In this document: in pieces, positions 1-6,008 of the stretch
Layout of the letters: each line of letters opens with the position of its first letter
How positions within the stretch are numbered: position 1 is the stretch's first letter
NCBI RefSeq assembly: GCF_001721295.1
Contig: NZ_MDDS01000029.1
Coordinates: 1 to 38,694, forward strand
Direction: 5' to 3'
DNA length: 38,694 nucleotides
Origin: Sphingomonas turrisvirgatae
GTDB taxonomy: Bacteria > Pseudomonadota > Alphaproteobacteria > Sphingomonadales > Sphingomonadaceae
Translations under genes and position numbers: made by a program
The notes under the pieces: generated by a model
Seen by the model: the letters and a program-made list of their open reading frames with translations, nothing else
What the model was told of the DNA's origin: nothing
Database searches by the model: none

Positions 1-127
1 CGGCGACGCCCACGTCAGCACAGGGAAGGCCGTCCATGGCGGGATAGGCGATCTTGGAGCCGGTCAGGCTGCGCAGATAGCAGGCCGATGTGACGTGGTC
101 CGCATGCACATGCGTCTCCAACGTATA
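1..127. repeat. 127-bp terminal direct repeat, left copy (circular join)
   Basis: Positions 1-127 are identical to 38568-38694. An exact 127-base end overlap is what a de Bruijn assembler with k=127 leaves on a circular contig. The persulfide dioxygenase gene is complete and in frame only when the two copies are merged (280 + 470 = 750 nt). The replicon would then be 38,567 bp. Confidence 0.95.
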
Positions 128-280
128 GGCCAGTTCAAGATCTAGTTCCTGAAGCGCGGCAAGGTCACGTTCGATCGTCTCCAGGACAGGATCGATTAGG
201 ACGGCTTTGCGCGTCTCCGGACAACCGAGGAGGTAGGTGTAAGTCGAGGATTCGGGTTCGAACAATTGACGAAAGATCAT
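1..280 (-). CDS. Persulfide dioxygenase (ETHE1/Blh-like), N-terminal part
   Basis: This is the start of a 249-residue metallo-beta-lactamase-fold protein that continues at 38567 across the circular join. The ATG is at 280. The catalytic motif THVHADH gives metal ligands at about H57, H59, D61 and H62. Proteins of this family (ETHE1, SDO, the hydrolase domain of Blh) oxidise glutathione persulfide to sulfite with a mononuclear iron in the cytoplasm. It follows tauE by 18 nt and precedes a rhodanese, as expected in a BigR-controlled sulfide detoxification operon. Sulfite made here could leave through the adjacent TauE/SafE exporter. The fold is certain. The persulfide substrate is inferred from family and context; a glyoxalase II-like hydrolase is the main alternative. 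Confidence 0.9.
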   Translation of the reverse strand, partial: MIFRQLFEPESSTYTYLLGCPETRKAVLIDPVLETIERDLAALQELDLELAYTLETHVHADHVTSACYLRSLTGSKIAYPAMDGLPCADVGVA

Positions 281-298
281 GACGGTCTCCAATGGTGT

Positions 299-1078
299 CT
301 AGCCGCCGATCCCGCCTAGGCTGCGGAACAGCATGTAGGCGGCCACGGCCAGCAGGACGAAAGCGAAGATGCGGGTGAGCAGGCCCTTATGACCGGCGAG
401 CCGGATGGCCGTTTGCATGCCGGCGATGCCGCCAGCGACCCCGCCAGCGATGAAGAAGCCGGCCACGCGCCAGTCCACGAGCCCTGACAGGGCATAGTTG
501 AAGGCTGTCGCCGAGCCGAATGCTCCCACCGAAAACAGCGACGATCCGACCGCATTGAGGATGGGCATGCCGCTGCCGAGCATGATGCCGGGCACAATCA
601 GAAAGCCGCCGCCGATGCCGAAGAATCCCGATAACAGGCCGGCGAGAAGCCCGATGGCAACGAGCCGTATGGCGATCGGCCGCGTGATCCGCACGTCCGG
701 ATCACCGCCGCCGGATTTGCCGCGCAGCATCGAAAGTCCGACCACGATCATGACACCTGCGAACAGCACCAGGAGGTGCTGGCCCGCCACCATCTTGCCC
801 AGTGTGGAACCGATCAGGGCGCCTATGACGCCCGACGTCCCGAAAACGAGGGCACAGGGCCACTTCACGGTTCCGGCCCGCGCGTGCTGGACCAGGTTGG
901 CGAAGGCATTGGCGGCCACCGCCAGCGCACTCGTGCCGATCGCGACGTGCGGGTCCTTCATGCCCACGACATACAGCAGCAATGGCAGGGCCAAGATCGA
1001 GCCGCCGCCGCCGATCACCCCGAGGGTGAAGCCAACGAGGACACCGGATATGAGCGTGAGGATGTCGACCGATGTCAT
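299..1078 (-). CDS. TauE/SafE family sulfite/sulfonate exporter
   Basis: This is a 259-residue integral membrane protein with about eight hydrophobic segments and the twin glycine-rich loops of the family (GVIGGGGSILALP near the N terminus and GFFGIGGGFLIVP in the second half). Family members (TauE, SafE, DUF81) export small organosulfur anions or sulfite. The reading frame stays open to 1231, but ATG 1078 is preferred: it overlaps the stop of the upstream gene in the usual ATGA arrangement, and the family N terminus begins there. Its place between thiosulfate-type transporter subunits and a persulfide dioxygenase suggests that it removes sulfite made in the cell. The substrate is inferred. 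Confidence 0.9.
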   Translation of the reverse strand: MTSVDILTLISGVLVGFTLGVIGGGGSILALPLLLYVVGMKDPHVAIGTSALAVAANAFANLVQHARAGTVKWPCALVFGTSGVIGALIGSTLGKMVAGQHLLVLFAGVMIVVGLSMLRGKSGGGDPDVRITRPIAIRLVAIGLLAGLLSGFFGIGGGFLIVPGIMLGSGMPILNAVGSSLFSVGAFGSATAFNYALSGLVDWRVAGFFIAGGVAGGIAGMQTAIRLAGHKGLLTRIFAFVLLAVAAYMLFRSLGGIGG

Positions 1079-1518
1079 GGGTTGGCCGGCGCCCTGGCCG
1101 CACGATACCGTTCCTGAACAGCGAAGACCCCCATGCCCACCAGCATCGCCACGACGAACACCAGCGCCGCCGGCGCCCCGAGGCTCAGGGCGACGAGGGC
1201 CGGACCAGGGCAGTAGCCGACCAGGCCCCATCCAACGCCGAACAACGCCGCGCCGGAGAGAAGTTTCTTGTCCAGGGACCGGGACGCTGGCCCATTGAAG
1301 TTAGCTGCGAAAAGCGGAGCGTCGCGCATTCGGCCGAGTGCAAATCCCAAGGCGGAAACCATGACGGCCGAGGCCAGTACCAGGGCCAGGCTCGGGTCCC
1401 ACGACGACGCAGTGACATCAAGAAACGCCAGCACCTTGCTTGGGCTGATCATGGCGGAGACTATCAGGCCGAAGCCGAAAATGAGCCCCGAGGCCAGCGC
1501 GATGAGCAGCTTCCTCAT
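1075..1518 (-). CDS. YeeE/YedE-like (DUF6691) transporter subunit, PmpB-type
   Basis: This 147-residue membrane protein has four hydrophobic segments and a conserved GYCPGPAL motif (C103). It belongs to the half-size YeeE/YedE group that occurs in pairs (PmpA/PmpB). Full-length YeeE (TsuA) takes up thiosulfate, moving the substrate along conserved cysteines. ATG 1518 lies 4 nt downstream of the preceding gene's stop. An in-frame start at 1551 would overlap that gene and add residues not typical of the family. The gene overlaps tauE by 4 nt, so translational coupling is likely. Transport of a reduced sulfur species is inferred from the family and the operon. Confidence 0.85.
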   Translation of the reverse strand: MRKLLIALASGLIFGFGLIVSAMISPSKVLAFLDVTASSWDPSLALVLASAVMVSALGFALGRMRDAPLFAANFNGPASRSLDKKLLSGAALFGVGWGLVGYCPGPALVALSLGAPAALVFVVAMLVGMGVFAVQERYRAARAPANP

Positions 1519-1522
1519 TGTC

Positions 1523-1948
1523 TCAAAGCTCCACGACGTGCCGAGCGACATACACAGTCGCAGCCGCTGTGATGAGGAAGATGCCGGTCGCGGCGAGCGA
1601 GCGGGGCGAAAGCCTCGCTATTCCGCAGACGCCATGCCCGCTGGTGCAACCACTCCCAAGCCGAGTCCCAAATCCCACCAGAAGGCCGGCTGCGATCACG
1701 ACGGCGACGGGGGCCGGTGACGTGAGGTCCGGCAGCACGCCGCCCGCCGCCCGGTAGAGCAAGGGCGCAGCGAACAGGCCGACCAGGAACATTCCGCGCC
1801 ACGCCACATCGCCGCGAACGGGCGCGAGCACGCCCCCTATGACGCCACTGATACCGGCAATGCGCCCGTTGGCGAGCCACAGGAGGGAGGCCGAGAGGCC
1901 GATGAGCGCGCCGCCCGCGATGGCCGAAAATGGGATGAATCCCTCCAT
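1523..1948 (-). CDS. YeeE/YedE family transporter subunit, PmpA-type
   Basis: This 141-residue protein has about four membrane segments. The motif GCTSGHGVCG (C101 and C108) is the signature of YeeE/YedE proteins, where such cysteines guide thiosulfate through the pore. Together with the next gene it would form a two-part version of the transporter. It starts 2 nt after the stop of the bigR-like gene, so it is clearly in the same operon. BigR-regulated clusters in Xylella and Agrobacterium are known to contain paired proteins of this kind. The direction of transport and the substrate (thiosulfate, persulfide or another sulfur species) cannot be read from the sequence. Confidence 0.88.
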   Translation of the reverse strand: MEGFIPFSAIAGGALIGLSASLLWLANGRIAGISGVIGGVLAPVRGDVAWRGMFLVGLFAAPLLYRAAGGVLPDLTSPAPVAVVIAAGLLVGFGTRLGSGCTSGHGVCGIARLSPRSLAATGIFLITAAATVYVARHVVEL

Positions 1949-1950
1949 CG

Positions 1951-2307
1951 TCAGGATTCTCCTTGTTCAGCATCGGCGCCAGCACAAAAGAGTGTGTAGA
2001 GTTCCGTCAGGATCGGCAGCACGCGCTCGGACGTGATGCGGTAGAATATCGTCGTTTTCTCCCGCCGCGTGCCGACCAGGCCCTCGTCGCGCAGCGTGGC
2101 CAGATGGCGGGACAGATTGGACTGTGTCAGTCCAAGGCGTTCGCCCAGATCGCTTACCGACAACTCCCCGCCGAGCAGGCTGCACAGGATCATTAGCCGG
2201 TGCCGACTCGCAAGCGAACGGAGGAACGCTTCGGCTTCGCCAGCCTTTTCCTCCAAAAGCTCCGGGGACATTTCAACGAGAGAAGGTGGCACGGTTGCTC
2301 CAAACAT
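1951..2307 (-). CDS. bigR: ArsR-family persulfide-sensing repressor, BigR/SqrR-like
   Basis: This 118-residue winged-helix protein has the recognition stretch LGLTQSNLSRHLATLR. With ATG 2307 its only two cysteines are C42 (MILCSLL) and C108 (TLFCAGA). These match the positions I recall for the Cys pair in Xylella BigR, which forms an intramolecular di- or trisulfide with reactive sulfur species and then releases DNA. The frame is open to 2346, but a longer start would run through the inverted repeat at 2310-2324, the probable operator. It is the first gene of the sulfur operon, and the operator placement suggests autoregulation. A plain metal-sensing ArsR is unlikely because no other Cys cluster is present. 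Confidence 0.88.
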   Translation of the reverse strand: MFGATVPPSLVEMSPELLEEKAGEAEAFLRSLASRHRLMILCSLLGGELSVSDLGERLGLTQSNLSRHLATLRDEGLVGTRREKTTIFYRITSERVLPILTELYTLFCAGADAEQGES

Positions 2308-2309
2308 CC

Positions 2310-2324
2310 TATATGCAACATATA
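2310..2324. promoter_or_regulatory. Candidate BigR operator (inverted repeat)
   Basis: TATATG-CAA-CATATA is a perfect inverted repeat with 6-bp arms and a 3-bp centre, immediately upstream of the bigR start. BigR-type repressors bind AT-rich palindromes in their own promoters. The site sits in the 60-bp space between bigR and the divergent copper oxidase operon, so it could control both. Confidence 0.6.
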
Positions 2325-2331
2325 TGATGGA

Positions 2332-2353
2332 GTGGCGGTCGATCAAGCGCCAC
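2332..2353. promoter_or_regulatory. Second inverted repeat in the divergent promoter region
   Basis: GTGGCG and CGCCAC (2332-2337 and 2348-2353) flank a 10-bp centre. The repeat lies directly upstream of the ribosome site of the 49-codon ORF. It could be an operator for the oxidase side or an RNA hairpin in its leader. No assignment can be made from sequence alone. Confidence 0.35.
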
Positions 2354-2367
2354 CTTTGGAGGTTCCC

Positions 2368-2517
2368 GTGAGCTATTATTTCGCCGAGCTGTCGAGGCTC
2401 CTTTGGGAGGAAGCGGCCTTCGAACCTTTGAAGTGCCGGAGTGCGAGCAACCCTATGCTGATCGTCGAGGCGGCCGGAGTAGCTTCCAAGCTGCGCTGCA
2501 CGCTGGGGCGGATTTAG
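2368..2517 (+). CDS. Possible 49-residue leader protein before the copper oxidase
   Basis: A GTG codon at 2368 has a strong ribosome site, GGAGG at 2358-2362, five bases upstream. The frame encodes 49 residues (start VSYYFAELSRLLWEEAAFE, end LRCTLGRI). It stops with TAG directly abutting the ATG of the multicopper oxidase, whose own ribosome site is weak. This suggests translational coupling. I do not recognise the product; it has two cysteines and no obvious membrane segment. It may be a regulatory leader peptide or simply a fortuitous ORF. Confidence 0.4.
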   Translation: MSYYFAELSRLLWEEAAFEPLKCRSASNPMLIVEAAGVASKLRCTLGRI

Positions 2518-3990
2518 ATGCTCGATCGACGTTCGCTCTTGGCCGGCGGAGCGGCATTGTTCGCTACCGCCGCTTGCTCGCGCTCCACGCCGGCTATCGA
2601 CAGAGGTGGTGCAAACCCGCTCCCGGTGCCCCCGCTGTTGGATGCGCAGCCAGGGCGGTCGTTCGCGCTACAGGTCCAGTCCGGAACGACTTCATTTTAT
2701 CCAGGCCGCCCGAGCGACACGCTCGGGTATAATGGCAGCTATCTCGGACCGACGATCAGGGTACGTCGCGGCGACGACGTGGCGGCTACCGTGACCAACG
2801 GGCTCGATGCGGACACGACTGTGCACTGGCACGGGCTTCTGATTCCCGGAGAGCTGGATGGTGGCCCCCATCAGATCATCGCGCCGGGCGCGACCTGGCG
2901 ACCGACGCTTCCGATCCGGCAGCCGGCAGCGACCCTCCTTTATCACTCACACGTCCATGGGTTGACGGCCGAGCAGGTCTATTCAGGTCTGGCGGGGGCG
3001 TTGCTGGTAACCGACGACGAGGAGCAGGGCCTGGGGCTCCCGTCAGAATATGGCGTGGACGATCTGCCCCTGCTTATCCAGGATCGCCAGTTCGAAAATG
3101 GCCGCCTCGTCATGCCAGGCGGCATGATGGTCGCCATGCAAGGGCGGCGCGGCGACACGATCCTTGTGAACGGAGCGGTAAACCCACTGGCGGCAGTGCC
3201 AAACCGGTTGGTTCGCCTGCGGCTCGTCAACGCATCGAACGCTCGGATCTATGAGCTGTCGTTTTCCGATCAACGAAGCTTTCACTGGATCGGAACCGAA
3301 GGCGGGCTACTCGAACGGGTAGTAGCGTTGGCGGCCATAACTTTGGCGCCGGGCCAGCGCGCTGAGCTTCTGGTGGACTTCACGGACGGCAGGCCCACCT
3401 CGCTGGTCACGGCGGCTGATACCAACGCCTCGATGATGGGAGGTATGGGTATGATGGGGCGGAGCGCCAGTAGGACCGACGCTGCCGCGCCATCGACCGT
3501 GCTGCGGTTTGAACCACGGCCGTCGGGACAGGCTCGTGCCAGCGCCGCCGTGCCCTCCCTACTGGCATCACGAACTCGGCCCGACGCCAGCAAGGCGGTG
3601 CGCCGTCGCAGTCTGATCCTCAACATGGGCATGGGCGGCATGATGGGCTCAGGAAGCGGCGGTGGCGGTCTGACGATCAATGGCAAGCCATTCGACATGA
3701 ATCGCATCGATGAGGCGGTGAAACTAGGCTCCACCGAAATATGGGAGGTGTCTGGCGAAATGATGCGCCACCCGGTCCATATCCACGGCGTCCACTTTGA
3801 TGTTCTCACCCGCGGGGGCGGTCAGCCCGATGTTCTCGACCAGGGGCCGCGCGATACGATCCTCGTCAAGGAGCCGGTGGAGCTTCTCATCCGGTTTGAT
3901 CAGCCCGCAAAAAGCGCTCCTTTCATGTATCACTGCCATATCCTTGAACATGAGGACAATGGAATGATGGGCCAGTTTAGTGTTGCGTAG
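2518..3990 (+). CDS. CueO-like periplasmic multicopper oxidase
   Basis: This 490-residue oxidase carries all four copper-ligand motifs: HWHG (H103, H105), HSHVHG, HPVHIHG, and HCHILEHEDNGMM (H472, C473, H474, H478, M483) for the type 1 centre. The N terminus has a Tat-like DRRSLLAGGAA segment followed by a lipobox-like TAAC, so it is exported and perhaps lipid anchored. Two Met-rich stretches (MMGGMGMMG around residue 305 and MGMGGMMG around 370) resemble the Cu(I)-binding Met region of CueO. CueO-type enzymes oxidise Cu(I) to the less toxic Cu(II) in the periplasm. It is divergent from the BigR operon and is followed 27 nt later by a DsrE-like gene. A laccase-type activity on organic substrates is possible. 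Confidence 0.93.
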   Translation: MLDRRSLLAGGAALFATAACSRSTPAIDRGGANPLPVPPLLDAQPGRSFALQVQSGTTSFYPGRPSDTLGYNGSYLGPTIRVRRGDDVAATVTNGLDADTTVHWHGLLIPGELDGGPHQIIAPGATWRPTLPIRQPAATLLYHSHVHGLTAEQVYSGLAGALLVTDDEEQGLGLPSEYGVDDLPLLIQDRQFENGRLVMPGGMMVAMQGRRGDTILVNGAVNPLAAVPNRLVRLRLVNASNARIYELSFSDQRSFHWIGTEGGLLERVVALAAITLAPGQRAELLVDFTDGRPTSLVTAADTNASMMGGMGMMGRSASRTDAAAPSTVLRFEPRPSGQARASAAVPSLLASRTRPDASKAVRRRSLILNMGMGGMMGSGSGGGGLTINGKPFDMNRIDEAVKLGSTEIWEVSGEMMRHPVHIHGVHFDVLTRGGGQPDVLDQGPRDTILVKEPVELLIRFDQPAKSAPFMYHCHILEHEDNGMMGQFSVA

Positions 3991-4017
3991 GCAGGGGCTG
4001 CTACTTCTGGAGAGTTT

Positions 4018-4605
4018 ATGCAGCATCTACCGTTCAACAGGAGAGCAACGTTGTCAAAAAGAGCCCTTGCCGCACTTTTACTCGCGGCAACGATGCTGAC
4101 GGGTGGTGCCTCGCTAGCTGCACAGGATAATCTGGTTTACCCTGTGATTCCGGGATTTGGCGGGATCGTGGCCGTGCCCAGTGCTGCCGAGCGGCCCGAT
4201 CCCAAGCTTCGCTACCGTGTCTTGTTCAATGTCAGCAAGGCCGCAAGCTCTCCCGACAGAGTAAATCCCAGCCTTGAGAAGGTGGCGCGCTTCGTGAACC
4301 TGCTTGGCGCGGACAAGGTCCATCCTGCTGCTGGTGACATCGCCGTCATCATCCATGGTCCCGCGACCCCGCTCACCCTGCAGAACGCGCCCTATGCGGC
4401 GCGTATGAAGGTAGCGGCAAACCCGAATGTTGCGCTGATTGCGGCTCTCCAGAAAGCTGGTGTTTCGGTCCGCGTATGCAGTCAGGCCATGGTCGGAAAT
4501 GGTATCATGCCGAGCCAAGTGGCCTCGGGCGTTGAGATCGATGATTCAGCGCTCACAACCCTGGCGAATCTACAAACCCGGGGTTACGCGCTCATCCCGG
4601 ATTAA
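4018..4605 (+). CDS. Periplasmic DsrE-like sulfur-relay family protein
   Basis: This 195-residue protein has a signal peptide (KRALAALLLAATMLTGGASLAAQ, about residues 14-36). The body has a DsrE/DsrF fold: LRYRVLFNVSK as the first strand, a central NPNVALIAALQKAGV helix, and the conserved cysteine C154 in VRVCSQAM. Cytoplasmic DsrE proteins carry persulfide on this type of cysteine. Exported relatives of this kind are common in proteobacteria but their role is not established. It is probably co-transcribed with the multicopper oxidase, facing the sulfur operon across one promoter region. A link between periplasmic copper and sulfane sulfur is my inference. Confidence 0.82.
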   Translation: MQHLPFNRRATLSKRALAALLLAATMLTGGASLAAQDNLVYPVIPGFGGIVAVPSAAERPDPKLRYRVLFNVSKAASSPDRVNPSLEKVARFVNLLGADKVHPAAGDIAVIIHGPATPLTLQNAPYAARMKVAANPNVALIAALQKAGVSVRVCSQAMVGNGIMPSQVASGVEIDDSALTTLANLQTRGYALIPD

Positions 4606-4621
4606 AGGTGCGATTCCCCCG

Positions 4622-4843
4622 TCACCCGCAGCAGCTCCCCACGGTTCCGTTCGCCTTCGCCTCCTGAATCGGAGGGCATGGAACATCGCCGAACGAGCAG
4701 AACACGCAGCAGTCGCCGGCGAGGGGCCGCAGCACCGCCGCGCAATGCCGGCAATCATAGAAGAACTGGCAGGCGTTGGTAGGCATCGTCTCGGTCGCGA
4801 CACCGCCGCACTTGGGACAGGTCAGCGTGGAGGTGAGCTGCAT
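4622..4843 (-). CDS. GDCCVxC-domain small cysteine-rich protein
   Basis: This 73-residue protein has an N-terminal zinc-ribbon-like CPKCGG, then CRHC, and the signature GDCCVFCSFGDVPCPP that defines the family; the C terminus is GSCCG. The ATG at 4843 shares one base with the merT stop (TGATG), so the two are translated together. Family members are often found next to mercury transport genes, and some are annotated as selenoproteins; here all positions are ordinary cysteines. A role in holding Hg(II) or another thiophilic metal after MerT import is plausible but unproven. The gene ends convergently with the DsrE-like gene, 16 bp away. Confidence 0.85.
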   Translation of the reverse strand: MQLTSTLTCPKCGGVATETMPTNACQFFYDCRHCAAVLRPLAGDCCVFCSFGDVPCPPIQEAKANGTVGSCCG

Positions 4844-5259
4844 CAGGAAAGCGCCTTTATAAGCGGCGCTTCCATGTGATCCCATATCAGCGCGGTCAGC
4901 GTCAGGGCCGTGCCGATCGTGAGCATGATCGGAGTTGCGCGGGACGGTAGGGTCACGGTGCAGGACCGATCCGCAGCGCAGGTCCTCCGACGCCGCTCAT
5001 ACGCCCACCACCCGGCAGCTAGGCCGACGAGGGAAAGCGCCGTCAGCGGCCAGCGCAGAGGCATCAGCGCGGCGAAGGTGCTCGACAGGCCCGCCCCCAC
5101 GCCCAGCGCCACCAGCGCGAGCGGCAAGACGCAGCAGGATGCGGCGGCTAGAACCGCGCCGAGGCTCGCCAGCGCACCGAGGGCGGATAGTCCCGCGTCG
5201 GCGCGGCGTGGCGATGCGGAAGCGGCCAGGGTTTCGTGCGGCAAAATCCTTTGATTCAT
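4843..5259 (-). CDS. merT: MerT-family mercuric ion transporter
   Basis: This 138-residue inner-membrane protein has three to four hydrophobic segments. The vicinal pair C42-C43 (ASCCVLPLAL) lies in the first segment and a second pair, C94 and C100, in the following loop, as in MerT, where Hg(II) passes from the first to the second pair. The protein is longer than Tn501 MerT (116 residues) because of an extra C-terminal membrane segment (PIMLTIGTALTLTALIW). GGAG lies 8 bases before the ATG. It is divergent from merR and overlaps the GDCCVxC gene by one base. No merP or merA is present anywhere in the window, which is unusual for a mercury import gene. Confidence 0.85.
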   Translation of the reverse strand: MNQRILPHETLAASASPRRADAGLSALGALASLGAVLAAASCCVLPLALVALGVGAGLSSTFAALMPLRWPLTALSLVGLAAGWWAYERRRRTCAADRSCTVTLPSRATPIMLTIGTALTLTALIWDHMEAPLIKALS

Positions 5260-5290
5260 CAGTCGTCTCCGGCGGAATAACCCCTATGCT

Positions 5291-5309
5291 TCCTGTAGCG
5301 GCTACAGGA
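5291..5309. promoter_or_regulatory. MerR operator between merT and merR
   Basis: TCCTGTAG-CGG-CTACAGGA is a perfect inverted repeat with 8-bp arms in the space between the divergent merT and merR genes. On the minus strand it lies between a TTGCTC -35-like box and a CATAGG -10-like box about 19 bp apart. Such a long spacer is typical of promoters that MerR activates by twisting the DNA. Confidence 0.75.
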
Positions 5310-5320
5310 GCAAGCGAATT

Positions 5321-5737
5321 ATGAGGGATGAGAAAGGCCTAGCTATCGGCGAGTTGTCGCGCCGAACCGGCGTGAACATCGAGACGATCCGCTATTTCGA
5401 GCGCGTCGGCATTGTCGCGACCCCACCCCGCACGAGCGGGGGCCGGCGAGTATATGGGGCCGGCCACGTTCGCGCCCTTGGATTCATCCGTCGCGCGCGC
5501 GAACTCGGCTTCACCCCGGCCGAGGTGCGCGCGATCCTGTCACTTGGCGGTCCCGCGCAGGCGTCGTGCAGTGAGGTCCGCGAGATCGCGGCCCACCACC
5601 TGGAGCGGGTTCGCGCGAAAATGGCAGATCTAGCGCAACTCGAAAGCCTGCTTGCCACGACGATCGACCGTTGCGAGGGCGACGGGGCGGCGAGTTGTGC
5701 GGTGATTGAATTGCTTGACCAATACACAACTACTTAG
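5321..5737 (+). CDS. merR: MerR mercury-responsive regulator
   Basis: This 138-residue MerR-family activator has an N-terminal winged helix (IGELSRRTGVNIETIRYFE) and a dimerisation helix. The three Hg(II)-binding cysteines are C83, C118 and C126, close to C82, C117 and C126 of Tn501 MerR, with the motif DRCEGDGAASC. This supports Hg(II) rather than Zn, Cd or Cu sensing. It is transcribed divergently from merT across the operator at 5291-5309. There is no reductase in the regulon, so the physiological output is uncertain. Confidence 0.9.
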   Translation: MRDEKGLAIGELSRRTGVNIETIRYFERVGIVATPPRTSGGRRVYGAGHVRALGFIRRARELGFTPAEVRAILSLGGPAQASCSEVREIAAHHLERVRAKMADLAQLESLLATTIDRCEGDGAASCAVIELLDQYTTT

Positions 5738-5857
5738 GTGTCAAAACCGGTCGGTTGTGACCTTGCGAGCCAGCAAGCTACTTCCGCACCTTGGATGGTG
5801 CAGAAGCCCGGATCAGAATGATGAGATTGACGAAGTGGATTCACTCATCAATCTACA

Positions 5858-5879
5858 TATGATAATGTCCTTTATCATA
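5858..5879. promoter_or_regulatory. AT-rich palindrome downstream of merR
   Basis: TATGATAA and TTATCATA (5858-5865 and 5872-5879) form a perfect 8-bp inverted repeat around TGTCCT. It lies in the AT-richer 271-bp gap between merR and the recombinase. It resembles a repressor operator, but no cognate regulator is obvious nearby. Confidence 0.35.
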
Positions 5880-5914
5880 CATAGAGTGAAGCCACACATG
5901 GTGGATATGATTGG

Positions 5915-6001
5915 GTTCGGGGTTTCACCCACTAGAATGCAAAGTTCGGGGTTTTAGGAACAATCAGGGCGAGTTCGGGGGATCAGGAACAACTATGGCC
6001 A
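5915..6001 (+). repeat. Three GTTCGGGG repeats at exact 29-bp spacing
   Basis: GTTCGGGG occurs at 5915, 5944 and 5973, each exactly 29 bp apart. The second and third units share GTTCGGGG-N4-AGGAACAA, so each contains a GTTC/GAAC inverted pair. The first unit continues GGGGTTTCACCCA, which matches the RepA iterons at 29.5-29.7 kb. The array ends just before the tyrosine recombinase start. It may be a recombinase binding region, a remnant origin, or both. Confidence 0.55.
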
Positions 6002-6008
6002 CAATCGA

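Noticed and set aside
1079..1231. N-terminal extension of TauE/SafE
   Set aside because: The added 51 residues are Gly/Arg-rich and overlap the upstream gene; the ATGA overlap at 1078 marks the start.
498..1298. 266-codon plus-strand frame opposite tauE
   Set aside because: Pro/Arg/Thr-rich shadow translation; the minus strand codes for a recognisable membrane protein with overlapping neighbours.
5706..5957. 83-codon frame after merR
   Set aside because: It starts inside merR, runs through the palindrome and repeat array, and has no family features.
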